A DNA stretch of 64,000 nucleotides from Thalassotalea sp. Sam97 (GCF_041379765.1 NZ_CP166919.1:1426001-1490000), one strand, 5' to 3'; positions 8,812-18,308 are shown, counted from the first letter of the stretch. The notes: a model not told the origin generated them from the letters alone. A program made the numbers and translations.

Positions 8812-10185
8812 ATGTCATCAAAGATAGAAACAAAAATAAACCAGCTTGAACATGAAGGCATTAAATGGGTAAAACTGGCTTTCACCGATATTGATGGTGT
8901 TCATCGTGGTAAATATGTCAGCCTAGAAAAATTTGCGTCGATTTTAGAACATGGTGCCGGCTTTTGTGATTGTGTGCTTGGTTGGGACATGAACGACCAA
9001 CTCTACGACAATACCGAATTTACCGGTTGGCACACGGGTTTTCCTGATGCCTTGTATCAAGTCGATTTAAGCAGTGAACGGCGATTACCCGACGAGAACA
9101 ATATCCCATTTTATTTAGTCGACTTTGTTAGCAACGATGGTCAACCACACCCCATTTGTCCGCGCAGTGTTTTAAAACGTGTATTAGCGAAAGCCAGCGA
9201 CATGAATATTGGCGTAAAACTGTCGTTTGAATATGAGTTTTTTCTGTTTAATGAAACGCCAGAATCGGCGCGCGAAAAAAACTATCAAAACTTAACGCAT
9301 TATACACAGGGCAATTTTGGCTATTCATTACTGCGCGCTAATACTAATTCTGATTTGTACCATCAATTTCTAGATTATTGTCAGCGCATGAATTTTCCCA
9401 TTGAGGGGCTTCATTGTGAAACTGGCCCTGGCGTGTGGGAAGCTGCAATCGCCTATGACGACGCGTTGGTTATGGCAGATAAAGCTGCCTTGTTTAAAAC
9501 CTTTGCTAAAAGCTTTTTTCAAAAACGGCAGTTGATGGCGACCTTTATGGCTAAGTGCTCGATGGATTATCCGGGGCAAAGTGGTCATGTACATCAATCG
9601 CTATATAACGCTCAATCGGGTGAAAGCTTGTTTTTTGAAGAAAACGCCGAGCATCATATCAGTCAAACGATGCGCCATTATATTGCCGGCCAGCAACGTT
9701 ACTTAAAGCCATTGCTGGCGCTGTGTTCGCCAACTATTAACTCTTATACACGCCTAATCAAAGGTTTTTGGGCGCCAACCGCGGCGACCTGGGGCATTGA
9801 AAACCGCACTACCGCATTGCGTGTTATCGGCAATAGTGCCAAATCGCAACGGGTTGAGTTTCGCCTAGGCTCTGCCGATGCCAATCCTTATTTAGTTGCA
9901 GCAGCGGTGATCACCTCTGGCTTACTTGGTATTGAGCAACAGCTGCAACCAAGTGAGCCGTTATTAGGCAATGCTTATGAGCAAGAAGATAATTTACCTG
10001 AGCATTTGCAATTGGCTACCAATTTACGTGATGCCAGCCGTGATTTTAACCAATGTGAGGCGGTTAGGGAGATACTAGGCGAGGAATTTTGTCAGCACTT
10101 TTTTGCAACACGAATGTGGGAAGTGAGAGAATATGAGCGTCAGGTAACGGATTGGCAATTGCAACGCTACTTTGAAATTATATGA
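8812..10185 (+). CDS. Glutamine-synthetase-like gamma-glutamylamide ligase
   Basis: The product is 457 aa of the GlnA superfamily and resembles PuuA-type and other catabolic gamma-glutamyl ligases. These condense glutamate with an amine using ATP. Visible active-site blocks are the metal Glu in SFEYEFFLF, EGLHCETGPGVWE, the ATP/metal His in GHVHQS, and RVEFRLGSADANPYL. It is not the housekeeping enzyme. The N-terminal beta-grasp is short, the adenylylation-type Tyr region of GlnA is not evident, and the neighbours are an ALDH, a Fe-ADH and a GATase. It should mask the amine of the pathway substrate as its gamma-glutamylamide. Confidence 0.85.
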   Translation: MSSKIETKINQLEHEGIKWVKLAFTDIDGVHRGKYVSLEKFASILEHGAGFCDCVLGWDMNDQLYDNTEFTGWHTGFPDALYQVDLSSERRLPDENNIPFYLVDFVSNDGQPHPICPRSVLKRVLAKASDMNIGVKLSFEYEFFLFNETPESAREKNYQNLTHYTQGNFGYSLLRANTNSDLYHQFLDYCQRMNFPIEGLHCETGPGVWEAAIAYDDALVMADKAALFKTFAKSFFQKRQLMATFMAKCSMDYPGQSGHVHQSLYNAQSGESLFFEENAEHHISQTMRHYIAGQQRYLKPLLALCSPTINSYTRLIKGFWAPTAATWGIENRTTALRVIGNSAKSQRVEFRLGSADANPYLVAAAVITSGLLGIEQQLQPSEPLLGNAYEQEDNLPEHLQLATNLRDASRDFNQCEAVREILGEEFCQHFFATRMWEVREYERQVTDWQLQRYFEII

Positions 10186-10211
10186 TGGCAGAAAGGAAAA
10201 GGACGAATTTT

Positions 10212-11363
10212 ATGCAGCAATTTAATTTTCCAACCACCATATATTTTGGTGACGGAGCTCTGGCTGGCCTTGCACGTTATTTACATGAAAAAACTCATAA
10301 AAAGGCATTATTAGTTACTGATCGCACCCTAGTCGAGCTTGGCTTAGTTGAGCAAGTTGTTAACGTTATTGAGCTGCACATTGACGTGGTGATATTTGCT
10401 GATGTTCACGCCAACCCGATTGAGCAAGATGTTGAGCAGGGGCGCGCCACATTTATAGATAACCGTTGTGACTGCATTATTGCCCTTGGTGGCGGTAGCC
10501 CTATGGATGTGGCTAAGGTAATAAAAGTGGCGACGACGCACCCGATGCCATTGGCGCAATACGATGATGCGCTCGGTGGTGATAAACTCATTGTTAATGA
10601 TATGCCGCCGTTGTATGCGATCCCAACAACCGCAGGTACTGGCAGTGAAGTAGGGCGCTCAGGGGTTATCATATTGCGAGACAGTGGTCAGAAAACCATT
10701 ATATTTGCGCCACAATTAATGCCCGATATTGCCGTGCTAGCTCCTGAGTTAACAGTCAACTTACCCACCCATATTACCGCGGCAACCGGTATCGATGCCT
10801 TTACCCATTGCCTTGAAGCGTTCTTTGCCCCGGTTTTTCATCCCATGGCGGATGGTATCGCCCTTGAGGGGATGCGTCTTTGTTTAACACACCTTGCAAC
10901 GTGTGTTAAACGGGGCCAAGACATTAATGCCAGAGGTCAGATGCAGTTAGCTGCCACCATGGGGGCAACGGCGTTTCAAAAAGGCTTAGGCATGACCCAT
11001 TCGCTTGCTCATCCGTTATCAGCAGAATTTAATATCCACCATGGCCTAGCCAATGCCTTGTTACTCCCCTATGTATTGGCTTTTATTGAACAACAAGTAA
11101 ACCTTGATGCTGAGCAAATCAGTAAAATTAATCGGGTAAAGCAGTTGTTTGCAGAGCAAGGCATGGTTTGTGACTCGTTGGCACAAGCATGTGAAACCTG
11201 GTTTACTGAATTAGGTATCCGTTTTGGCTTAAAGCATCAAGATATTGCTGAGTCTGATTTGTCAATGCTCGCTGATAAAGCCTTTGCCGATCCATGCCAT
11301 CACAGCAACCTTATCGTCGTTAATCGTGATGATCTGTTCGCGGTTTACCAAAGGGCGTGGTAA
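10212..11363 (+). CDS. Iron-containing alcohol dehydrogenase
   Basis: The product is 383 aa of the group III (iron) ADH family. It opens FNFPTTIYFGDGAL, has the nucleotide-binding ALGGGSPMDVAKV, and carries the metal site in GIDAFTHCLEA and MTHSLAHPLSAEFNIHHG (Asp plus three His). ATG 10212 lies behind an AGGAAAAGGA ribosome binding site. The ATG at 10182, which overlaps the ligase stop as ATGA, is a possible alternative. It would convert an alcohol group of the gamma-glutamylated substrate to the aldehyde used by the upstream ALDH. This fits an amino alcohol such as ethanolamine or a propanolamine as substrate (inference). Confidence 0.85.
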   Translation: MQQFNFPTTIYFGDGALAGLARYLHEKTHKKALLVTDRTLVELGLVEQVVNVIELHIDVVIFADVHANPIEQDVEQGRATFIDNRCDCIIALGGGSPMDVAKVIKVATTHPMPLAQYDDALGGDKLIVNDMPPLYAIPTTAGTGSEVGRSGVIILRDSGQKTIIFAPQLMPDIAVLAPELTVNLPTHITAATGIDAFTHCLEAFFAPVFHPMADGIALEGMRLCLTHLATCVKRGQDINARGQMQLAATMGATAFQKGLGMTHSLAHPLSAEFNIHHGLANALLLPYVLAFIEQQVNLDAEQISKINRVKQLFAEQGMVCDSLAQACETWFTELGIRFGLKHQDIAESDLSMLADKAFADPCHHSNLIVVNRDDLFAVYQRAW

Positions 11364-12067
11364 TGCATATTGCTTTATTATTATGTGATCATGTGAAACC
11401 GCAATTACGCCATGTTAGTGGTGATTACGCTGACATGTTTACGGCCATGTTTGCTAAATACGCCCCCCGCGTTAAGCTAACGCTATTCGATATTCAAGCA
11501 GGTATCTACCCTGAGAATATCGACGACTACGACGCATTTCTCAGCTCAGGCTCGGCCTCTTCGGTATATGAGCGCGATGATTGGATCATCGAATTTATGC
11601 TATTTGTGCGGCAATTGTTTGCTGCCAACAAAAAGTTTATCGGCATTTGTTTTGGCCATCAAATGATAGCTCATGCGCTCGGCGCTGAGGTAACATTATC
11701 TGAAAAGGGCTGGGGTGTGGGTATTAAAACATCAAGGGTAGTAAACCCAAAACCGTGGATGCAGCCAAAAGCCAGTGAGTTTGCGATGTTGCTTTCGCAT
11801 CGTGATCAAGTGCTCTCCTTGCCTGAAAACGGCCAAGTATTGGCATGTAACTCACATTGCGATATTTCTATGTTTCAAATAGGCAATAACTTTTTGGGCT
11901 TACAAGGTCACCCAGAATTTACGCCAGAATATGCTAAGGCGTTAATGGATTTTCGCCACGAAATTATTCCTGAAGATATTCGCAAGCAAGCGGTAGCTAC
12001 GCTGGACAAGCCTTTGAGTACGGCAACGCTCGTTGACTGGTTATTGGCGTTTATTCGCAGTAGTTAA
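11363..12067 (+). CDS. Class I glutamine amidotransferase-like hydrolase
   Basis: The product is 234 aa with the class I GATase triad. The nucleophile Cys is in FIGICFGHQMIA, and the His and Glu are in GLQGHPEFTPEY. It is a stand-alone amidotransferase of the GMP-synthase-domain type and carries no synthetase domain. Its ATG shares one base with the ADH stop (TAATG). In this operon it probably hydrolyses the gamma-glutamyl amide at the end of the pathway, releasing glutamate and the product amino acid. That is the job PuuD does in putrescine breakdown, though this protein is closer to the GMP-synthase type than to PuuD. Confidence 0.8.
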   Translation: MHIALLLCDHVKPQLRHVSGDYADMFTAMFAKYAPRVKLTLFDIQAGIYPENIDDYDAFLSSGSASSVYERDDWIIEFMLFVRQLFAANKKFIGICFGHQMIAHALGAEVTLSEKGWGVGIKTSRVVNPKPWMQPKASEFAMLLSHRDQVLSLPENGQVLACNSHCDISMFQIGNNFLGLQGHPEFTPEYAKALMDFRHEIIPEDIRKQAVATLDKPLSTATLVDWLLAFIRSS

Positions 12068-12394
12068 ACTAAATGATTTGCGTAAGCCAGACTATTAAGA
12101 GAGCAGCATAATCTGCTGATGATTTTGTCATGTCGCATCAGATCCTAGCGATACTTATCACACCACAATGCCAAGTCACAGATGACGCGATATACATTTA
12201 CCTGCCGTAAATTCCTATCCCAACAATTAGCTATATAGCTATAACGATTAGTCATAACCATGGTTAATGAATTTATCTCTTCGCATTGTCGATATTCACA
12301 AGCTATCGAGCAAATGGACGATGTATTGAACCCGCTTTACGCTTATTAATTGTTGATTAAATTGCCACATTTCATATTAACCTGCGGAGCATTG
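12068..12394. other. Intergenic region, nothing recognised
   Basis: This gap separates the glutamine amidotransferase from the acyl-CoA dehydrogenase pair. A 29-codon ORF at 12260 has no ribosome binding site. The small inverted repeat GCAG/CTGC near 12107 is too short to call. It presumably carries the promoter of the dehydrogenase operon, but I cannot place it. Confidence 0.35.
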
Positions 12395-13570
12395 ATGAAG
12401 TTCACCCTAACTGATGAGCAGAGCATGATCCAACAATCGGCCATCAAGTATTTACAAGATTCAGTCACGTCTGAGTCTGTGCGTAGTGCCATGGCATCTG
12501 GTGTCGGCTATAACCTTGAGCATTGGCAACATATCACTAATGAGCTGGGTTGGTCAGCGGTTCATGTGCCACAAGCATATGCAGGATTAAATTTAAGTTA
12601 TGTCGAGTTGGTATTGCTACTAGAGCAAATGGGCAGATATTTGTATTGTTCGCCATTTTTGGCAAGCAGTGTTATGGCCACCAATACCTTATTATTAGCG
12701 GCAACGGCGCAACAAAAAGCGGATTATATACCTACTTTATGCAGTGGTCAGCAAACGGCCACGTTAGCATTTGTTAGTCTTGATGGTAGCCGTAATGTGA
12801 TTGATTGGGGAACTAACTCGGTACAAGCGACCTATCAGACGAGGCAAGATGGCTTTCAACTCAACGGTACCTTTCACTATGTTATCGACGGTCATACTGC
12901 CGATGTGATTATTGTTGCCGCACGGCAGATAGGCACTGAAGGGGATGATGGCGTCAGTTTGTTTATGGTACCTGCTAATATGACTGGCGTTGAGCGATGT
13001 TTACAACCGACCATGGATCAAACCCGCAAACAAGCGCTTATCAAACTGAACAATATTGTTGTGCCGCGCCAGAACTTAATTGGCAGCGAGGGCAAAAGCG
13101 CCGAGCATCTGGTTAATAGCATTGCACTAGCCAATATCGCTTTAGCCGCTGAGCAAGTCGGTGGGGCTCAGCAAGTGCTTGATAATACCGTTAACTACAC
13201 GAAAGAGCGTTACCAGTTTAATCGCCCCATCGCCAGCTTTCAGGCAATAAAACACAAAGCGGCAGATATGATGTTACGCTGTGAAGTAGCTCGTTCAGGT
13301 GTGTACTATGGCGCATGTGTGGCGAGCGACTTTATGCTACATAAAGCAAATGCCAAAGAGCTTAGAGAAGCGGCGAGTATTGCTAAGGCCTATGCAAGTA
13401 ACGCTTACTATGATAATGCAAGCGAAAGCCTGCAAATGCATGGTGGTGTAGGTTTTACTTGGGAATTTGATGTGCATTTATATTTTAAACGCGCAAAAGC
13501 ATCACAGCTTTTTTTAGGGAATAGCAATCATCACTATGAACAGCTTGCAGATCAGTTACTCGGGTACTAG
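12395..13570 (+). CDS. Acyl-CoA dehydrogenase, subunit lacking the classical catalytic Glu motif
   Basis: The product is 391 aa starting at ATG 12395 (MKFTLTDEQSM) behind GCGGAG. It has the ACAD fold: an N-terminal helical domain, a degraded middle FAD-binding domain, and the arginine helix RYQFNRPIASFQAIKHKAADM. The C terminus reads GGVGFTWEFDVHLYFKRA, with no IYEGT motif. This C terminus is typical of the smaller partner in heteromeric dehydrogenases such as mycobacterial FadE28/FadE29-type pairs that act on bulky or side-chain CoA esters. The next gene (18-nt gap) is the second subunit. Confidence 0.78.
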   Translation: MKFTLTDEQSMIQQSAIKYLQDSVTSESVRSAMASGVGYNLEHWQHITNELGWSAVHVPQAYAGLNLSYVELVLLLEQMGRYLYCSPFLASSVMATNTLLLAATAQQKADYIPTLCSGQQTATLAFVSLDGSRNVIDWGTNSVQATYQTRQDGFQLNGTFHYVIDGHTADVIIVAARQIGTEGDDGVSLFMVPANMTGVERCLQPTMDQTRKQALIKLNNIVVPRQNLIGSEGKSAEHLVNSIALANIALAAEQVGGAQQVLDNTVNYTKERYQFNRPIASFQAIKHKAADMMLRCEVARSGVYYGACVASDFMLHKANAKELREAASIAKAYASNAYYDNASESLQMHGGVGFTWEFDVHLYFKRAKASQLFLGNSNHHYEQLADQLLGY

Positions 13571-13587
13571 CAGACAAAGGATTAACT

Positions 13588-14775
13588 ATGCAATTAACGT
13601 TTAGTATGCAAGATGAAGCGTTTCGCACTGACATCGCCGACTGGTTAAATGATAATTTGGTTGGCGAATTTGCTAGGTTGAAATATCGCGGTGGTCCGGG
13701 TGATGAGCACGCCTTTGTCAAGCTGCGTAAACGATGGGAGCAAAAGCTCGCCTCAAGCGGTTGGACTTGCGTTGGCTGGCCTAAACAATACGGTGGTCGC
13801 GGCTTATCCATTGAGCAGCAAGTCATTTTTTTCGAAGAATATGCGCGAGCCGGCGCACCAGGGCGAATGGGCCATATTGGTGAAGGCCTTGCAGGTCCTA
13901 CTATTATCGCCTTTGGAAGTGAACAACAAAAACAAAAATATTTGCCGGGCATTGTTGCTGGTACCGAATTTTGGTGCCAAGGCTACTCCGAGCCAAACGC
14001 GGGCTCCGATTTAGCGAATGTGAAAACCAAAGCGACCTTTGATAAACAAACCAAGAAATGGCGTATCTCTGGGCAGAAAGTTTGGACATCACTTGCCAAC
14101 GAAGCAGATTACGCGTTTGTTATTGCCCGTACCGATCCACAATCTCAAGCGCACCAAGGATTGGGCTTTTTCCTCGTGAAATTAGATCAACCTGGGGTTG
14201 ATATTCGTCCCATTCAGCAACTCACCGGGACCTCAGAATTTAATGAAGTATTTTTTGAGGATGCCGAGTGTGGTGACGATGACATTGTTGGCGAACCGGG
14301 TCAGGGCTGGCAAATCGCCATGGGCTTGTTAGGGTTTGAACGGGGTGTATCAACCTTGGGTCAGCAAATGCAATTTCAAAATGAATTGGACGCCATTATT
14401 GAGGTAGGCAAACAAAACGGCATGGCACAAGATCCCATGATCAGACAGCGTATCGGCAAAGCGCATGCGGAACTTAAGATCATGCGTTATAACGCCATGC
14501 GTATGCTTTCTGGGCAAAACAGTGATGGTGCTCTGCAAAAAGAGGCCTTGGTTTATAAACTCTTTTGGTCGACCTGGCACCGTGCACTTGGTGAATTAGC
14601 CATAGATATGTTGGGGCCTGAAGGGCAATTGTTAGTTAACTCGCCGTATGAGCTTAGCCGCCTGCAGGCGCTGTATTTATTTAGTCGTTCGGATACCATT
14701 TATGGTGGTACCAATCAAATTCAGCGCAATATTATTGCTGAACGTGGTTTAGGTATGCCAAAGGAGCCGAGATAA
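13588..14775 (+). CDS. Acyl-CoA dehydrogenase, partner subunit
   Basis: The product is 395 aa. The FAD-contacting segment reads FWCQGYSEPNAGSDLA, followed by KVWTSLANEADYAFVIARTD and the C-terminal TIYGGTNQIQRNIIAERGLG. In MCAD-type enzymes the catalytic Glu sits at the first Gly of the YGGT position; it is Gly here. The base must therefore come from elsewhere, as in FadE-type heteromers. With the preceding gene it likely forms an alpha2beta2 enzyme making a 2,3-enoyl-CoA. The substrate cannot be told from sequence. The stop lies inside a 14-bp tandem duplication. Confidence 0.8.
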   Translation: MQLTFSMQDEAFRTDIADWLNDNLVGEFARLKYRGGPGDEHAFVKLRKRWEQKLASSGWTCVGWPKQYGGRGLSIEQQVIFFEEYARAGAPGRMGHIGEGLAGPTIIAFGSEQQKQKYLPGIVAGTEFWCQGYSEPNAGSDLANVKTKATFDKQTKKWRISGQKVWTSLANEADYAFVIARTDPQSQAHQGLGFFLVKLDQPGVDIRPIQQLTGTSEFNEVFFEDAECGDDDIVGEPGQGWQIAMGLLGFERGVSTLGQQMQFQNELDAIIEVGKQNGMAQDPMIRQRIGKAHAELKIMRYNAMRMLSGQNSDGALQKEALVYKLFWSTWHRALGELAIDMLGPEGQLLVNSPYELSRLQALYLFSRSDTIYGGTNQIQRNIIAERGLGMPKEPR

Positions 14776-14787
14776 AGGAGCCGAGAC
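14760..14787 (+). repeat. 14-bp tandem duplication spanning a stop codon
   Basis: AAAGGAGCCGAGAT (14760-14773) is followed at once by AAAGGAGCCGAGAC (14774-14787), 13 of 14 identical. The first copy includes the first base of the acyl-CoA dehydrogenase stop codon. It looks like a slippage duplication. Confidence 0.8.
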
Positions 14788-14844
14788 AGTAACAGAGGGA
14801 TAGGTGCTTACAAGGTCTGTTCGGGGGGAGCTTATAAACAGTCC

Positions 14845-15795
14845 CTACAACCACTTATTCTTCTTAAGTAACAGCATCAACAATCCTGTGATCACCAGCA
14901 AAATTAGGGTGACAATATAAAATGCGTTAGGATCATCCATGCCAGGTATACCCCCGACATTAATGCCAAGTAAACCGGTTAAAAAGCCCAAGGGTAAGAA
15001 AATTCCGGCAACAATCGACAAGACATACATACGATTATTCATGGTTTGGCCTAATTGGACGTTAATTTCTTCTTGTAATACATTGGCACGCTCTTTACAT
15101 AAATCGAGCTCTTCAATATATAACTGCAGGTGGTTAAGTGCTTCTCGTATTTCAGCTTTTTGCTCTTGCTCTATCAGCTTATTCTTATCGCTGATTAAAA
15201 CGAGTAAAGCATCACGTTGCGGGCCAAGGTAGCGCCGAATGGATATAATTTGTCGACGAAGATTAGCCAGATCTGATTGGGATATCGTCTGTCGGTTGTC
15301 AATAACGCCATCTTCAAATGTTGACAGTGTTTCTTCGATAAAATGCACGGTACCCGCCATGTTGTCATTTAGGTTGTATATCAATTCAACCAGCCAATGG
15401 CTTGGCGACCTTGGACCACGCTGATGGTGTATATCATCGGCAATGCTCTCGAGCGACACTAGGCGCCGCCTGCCAGTCGACACAATATCATCAGCAGTCA
15501 TAAAAATTCGAATCGACACCATGTCTTCAGGGTCGGAATTTTTTGCTAAATTAATGCCGCGCAGAGAGACGATAAGACCTTCGTCAATTAAATTCGCTCG
15601 CGGTCTGGTTTCTTCCGAAAGCAGTGCATCGACAACCATACTATTGAGCGCTAATTTCTCAAGTTGCTGTTTTGTATCCACATCGGTGTAATTAAGGTGT
15701 AACCAACGACAGATGTTTTTCTCTTGGCAATCTTGCGTATATTTGGCTTGCTGTTGCAAGTTAAAGTCATATTCTTGTAATGCTTGATTGTTCAT
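14845..15795 (-). CDS. zntB: ZntB-type CorA-family divalent cation transporter
   Basis: The product is 316 aa with a large cytoplasmic N-terminal domain and a long helix rich in Glu, Lys and Arg. Two C-terminal transmembrane helices follow (LSIVAGIFLPLGFLTGLL and FYIVTLILLVITGLLMLLL), separated by GINVGGIPG. CorA has GMN at that loop; GIN or GVN is usual in ZntB, which transports Zn2+ and related metals. It ends in a lysine tail (KKNKWL) like the family. It is monocistronic on the minus strand, and the ribosome binding site is weak. A general CorA-like Mg2+ role remains possible. Confidence 0.85.
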   Translation of the reverse strand: MNNQALQEYDFNLQQQAKYTQDCQEKNICRWLHLNYTDVDTKQQLEKLALNSMVVDALLSEETRPRANLIDEGLIVSLRGINLAKNSDPEDMVSIRIFMTADDIVSTGRRRLVSLESIADDIHHQRGPRSPSHWLVELIYNLNDNMAGTVHFIEETLSTFEDGVIDNRQTISQSDLANLRRQIISIRRYLGPQRDALLVLISDKNKLIEQEQKAEIREALNHLQLYIEELDLCKERANVLQEEINVQLGQTMNNRMYVLSIVAGIFLPLGFLTGLLGINVGGIPGMDDPNAFYIVTLILLVITGLLMLLLKKNKWL

Positions 15796-16001
15796 AGATA
15801 GCTCAAAAATGTCGTGGTTTATCTAGCGTATTGTTGGGGTACTTGGTCGTGAGTTTATTATGTCACGTGTTATTGATAACTAAATGATATTTTTTCTTAA
15901 AAAGCAAGATATTAGCCACGCTATTTTGTTGCCGAGACAAGTAACGGTAGGCAACAAAGAAAGAAGGTAGTGAAATAAGTGGCGTGCTGCAGTTTTGCAG
16001 A

Positions 16002-16043
16002 TTAAGCGCTAGATACCGATAAGGCTTTTTATCTAGCGCTTAA
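16002..16043. repeat. Perfect 14-bp inverted repeat (long hairpin) between katG and zntB
   Basis: TTAAGCGCTAGATA (16002-16015) pairs perfectly with TATCTAGCGCTTAA (16030-16043) around a 14-nt loop. A second small palindrome, AACACTTAGTGTT, follows directly. It lies about 58 nt beyond the katG stop with no T tract, so it may stabilise the katG 3' end or be a small mobile repeat. The rest of 15796-16100 holds nothing I recognise apart from the presumed zntB promoter. Confidence 0.65.
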
Positions 16044-16100
16044 CACTTAGTGTTGAACATTTGCGCTCAATAACTCGAGCTCAATAATGCTGGCTTAGCG

Positions 16101-18251
16101 TCACTGGTCGAAGCGATCTGCGTTCATCACTTTTGTCCATGCGCGAACAAAGTCATCGACAAATTTTTGCTTGTTGTCATCTTGTGCATAATGTTCTGCG
16201 TAAGCTCGCAAGATGGAGTTTGAACCAAAAACAAGGTCAACACGCGTCGCAGACCAAACAACGTTTTCGCTGTCTCTGTCAATGCCCAGGTAATGATCGC
16301 CATCAGGTTGCCATTGATATTTCATATCCAGTAAGTTTACAAAGAAATCATTGCTTAAGGCGCCAACGCTTTGGGTTAACACGCCGTGCTTGCTACCACC
16401 GTAATTGCAACCCAATACACGCATACCGCCAAGCAAAACAGTCATTTCCGGGGCGGTGAGTCCCATCAGTTGACATCTATCGAGTAGCATTTCTTCAGCG
16501 GTTACCACATAGTCATCTTTTATCCAGTTGCGAAAGCCATCATGCAGTGGTTCAAGTACCGAAAACGATTCGGCATCGGTCATATCTTGTTCTGCATCGC
16601 CACGACCTGGTGTAAATGGCACAGTAATGTTAAATCCTGCTCGACTGGCGGCGTTTTCGATACCAACATTACCGGCAAGAACTATAATATCCGCCAAACT
16701 GGCGTTGGCATTTTGCGCTATGGGTTCTAGTGTGGTTAGTACCCGAGCTAAGCGACCAGGTTCATTACCCGGCCAATCTTTTTGTGGTGCAAGGCGAATA
16801 CGAGCACCGTTAGCGCCACCACGCTTATCCGATTGGCGGAAGGTTCGGGCACTATCCCAAGCGGTCGTGACTAAATCACTTATCGACAGGTCGGTATTAT
16901 TGATCGCCGCTTTTACTTGGCTTATATCAAATGTGCTATTGCCACTTGGTACGGGATCTTGCCAAATAAGTTGCTCATCAGGTACATCAGGCCCGATGTA
17001 TCTGCACTTAGGGCCCATATCGCGATGGGTTAACTTAAACCAAGCACGGGCGAACACATCTTTAAAATATTCTGGATCTTGATGGAATGTTTCAGAAATC
17101 TTGCGATAATCCGGATCCATTTTCATCGCCATATCGGCATCCGTCATCAGCGGCATGGTGCGAATAGATGGGTCTTCTACATCAACTGGCATATGCTCTT
17201 CTTTAATGTCTACTGGGCGCCATTGATTGGCACCGGCTGGGCTTTTGCTTAATTCCCACTCGTAATTAAGGAGCATTTCAAAATAACCGTCATCAAATAC
17301 CGTAGGGTTGCTTGTCCAAGCGCCTTCAATGCCACTGGTGACGGTATCTCGTCCAATCCCGCGACTTTTTTTGTTAAGCCAGCCAAAACCTTGATCTTCA
17401 ATTTCAGCACCTTCTGGCTCAGGACCTAATATACTTGCATCGCCATTGCCATGTGCTTTGCCCACCGTGTGGCCGCCGGCAGTTAAAGCAACGGTTTCCT
17501 CGTCATTCATTGCCATGCGAGCAAAGGTTACACGAATATCATGCGCGGTTTTAAGTGGATCGGGCTGGCCATCAACCCCTTCAGGATTGACATAAATAAG
17601 GCCCATCATCACAGCAGCTAGCGGATTTGCTAAATCACGCTCGCCAGAATAGCGGGTGCCTTCGCTACCAGACGGCGCTAACCATTCTTTTTCTGACCCC
17701 CAATATGTATCTTTTTCTGGGTGCCAAATATCGGCTCGGCCAAAGCCAAAGCCAAAGGTTTTTAATCCCATTGATTGATAAGCTAAGGTACCAGCGTAGG
17801 CAATTAAATCTGCCCAGCTCAATTTATTGCCATATTTTTTCTTTATTGGCCATAGCAAGCGGCGAGCCTTGTCTAAGTTACCATTATCAGGCCATGAGTT
17901 AAGAGGCGAAAACCTAAGATTACCGGTACCTGCACCGCCACGACCGTCGGCAATTCGATAACTACCGGCGGCATGCCATGTCATACGGATCATCAATCCA
18001 CCATAGTGTCCCCAATCCGCAGGCCACCAAGATTGGCTATCGGTCATCAGGGCGGTTAAGTCTGCTTTTAATGCAGCATAATCCAAGCTTTTAACTGCTT
18101 CTTGGTAATCGAAGTCGGCTTCCATAGGATCGGTTTTCTGATCGTGTTGATGCAAAATATCTAGATTCAACGTTGTCGGCCACCAACTATCATTTGACTG
18201 TTCGTTTTTGGTTAATGCGCCGTGGGCGATAGGGCACTTTCCTGATGACAT
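16101..18251 (-). CDS. katG: Catalase-peroxidase KatG
   Basis: The product is 716 aa, a bifunctional haem enzyme that removes hydrogen peroxide. The distal haem pocket is seen in MIRMTWHAAGSYR, with the Trp and catalytic His. The proximal haem ligand is in LTAGGHTVGKAHG. Tyr in MGLIYVNPEG and Met in FARMAMNDEE supply the rest of the Met-Tyr-Trp adduct typical of KatG. The degenerate C-terminal peroxidase repeat is complete. ATG 18251 follows CGGAGAT. It is a single gene, with an inverted repeat 40-57 nt upstream of the start that could serve control. Confidence 0.97.
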   Translation of the reverse strand: MSSGKCPIAHGALTKNEQSNDSWWPTTLNLDILHQHDQKTDPMEADFDYQEAVKSLDYAALKADLTALMTDSQSWWPADWGHYGGLMIRMTWHAAGSYRIADGRGGAGTGNLRFSPLNSWPDNGNLDKARRLLWPIKKKYGNKLSWADLIAYAGTLAYQSMGLKTFGFGFGRADIWHPEKDTYWGSEKEWLAPSGSEGTRYSGERDLANPLAAVMMGLIYVNPEGVDGQPDPLKTAHDIRVTFARMAMNDEETVALTAGGHTVGKAHGNGDASILGPEPEGAEIEDQGFGWLNKKSRGIGRDTVTSGIEGAWTSNPTVFDDGYFEMLLNYEWELSKSPAGANQWRPVDIKEEHMPVDVEDPSIRTMPLMTDADMAMKMDPDYRKISETFHQDPEYFKDVFARAWFKLTHRDMGPKCRYIGPDVPDEQLIWQDPVPSGNSTFDISQVKAAINNTDLSISDLVTTAWDSARTFRQSDKRGGANGARIRLAPQKDWPGNEPGRLARVLTTLEPIAQNANASLADIIVLAGNVGIENAASRAGFNITVPFTPGRGDAEQDMTDAESFSVLEPLHDGFRNWIKDDYVVTAEEMLLDRCQLMGLTAPEMTVLLGGMRVLGCNYGGSKHGVLTQSVGALSNDFFVNLLDMKYQWQPDGDHYLGIDRDSENVVWSATRVDLVFGSNSILRAYAEHYAQDDNKQKFVDDFVRAWTKVMNADRFDQ

Positions 18252-18291
18252 AAAGATCTCCGTTCTAACAAGTTAACAAGTAATTACAGAT

Positions 18292-18308
18292 ACCTATAAG
18301 GTATAGGT
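18292..18308. promoter_or_regulatory. Palindrome upstream of katG
   Basis: ACCTAT (18292-18297) and ATAGGT (18303-18308) form an inverted repeat with a 5-nt spacer in the divergent katG/ydcH-like promoter region. It could be an operator for a peroxide-responsive regulator. It does not fit the four-block OxyR spacing, so the regulator is left open. Confidence 0.35.

Noticed and set aside
12260..12349. 29-codon ORF before the acyl-CoA dehydrogenase
   Set aside because: It has no ribosome binding site and no recognisable product.
16528..17082. Plus-strand ORF of 184 codons opposite katG
   Set aside because: It lies wholly within katG on the other strand and looks like a shadow of strong codon bias; no ribosome binding site or family match.
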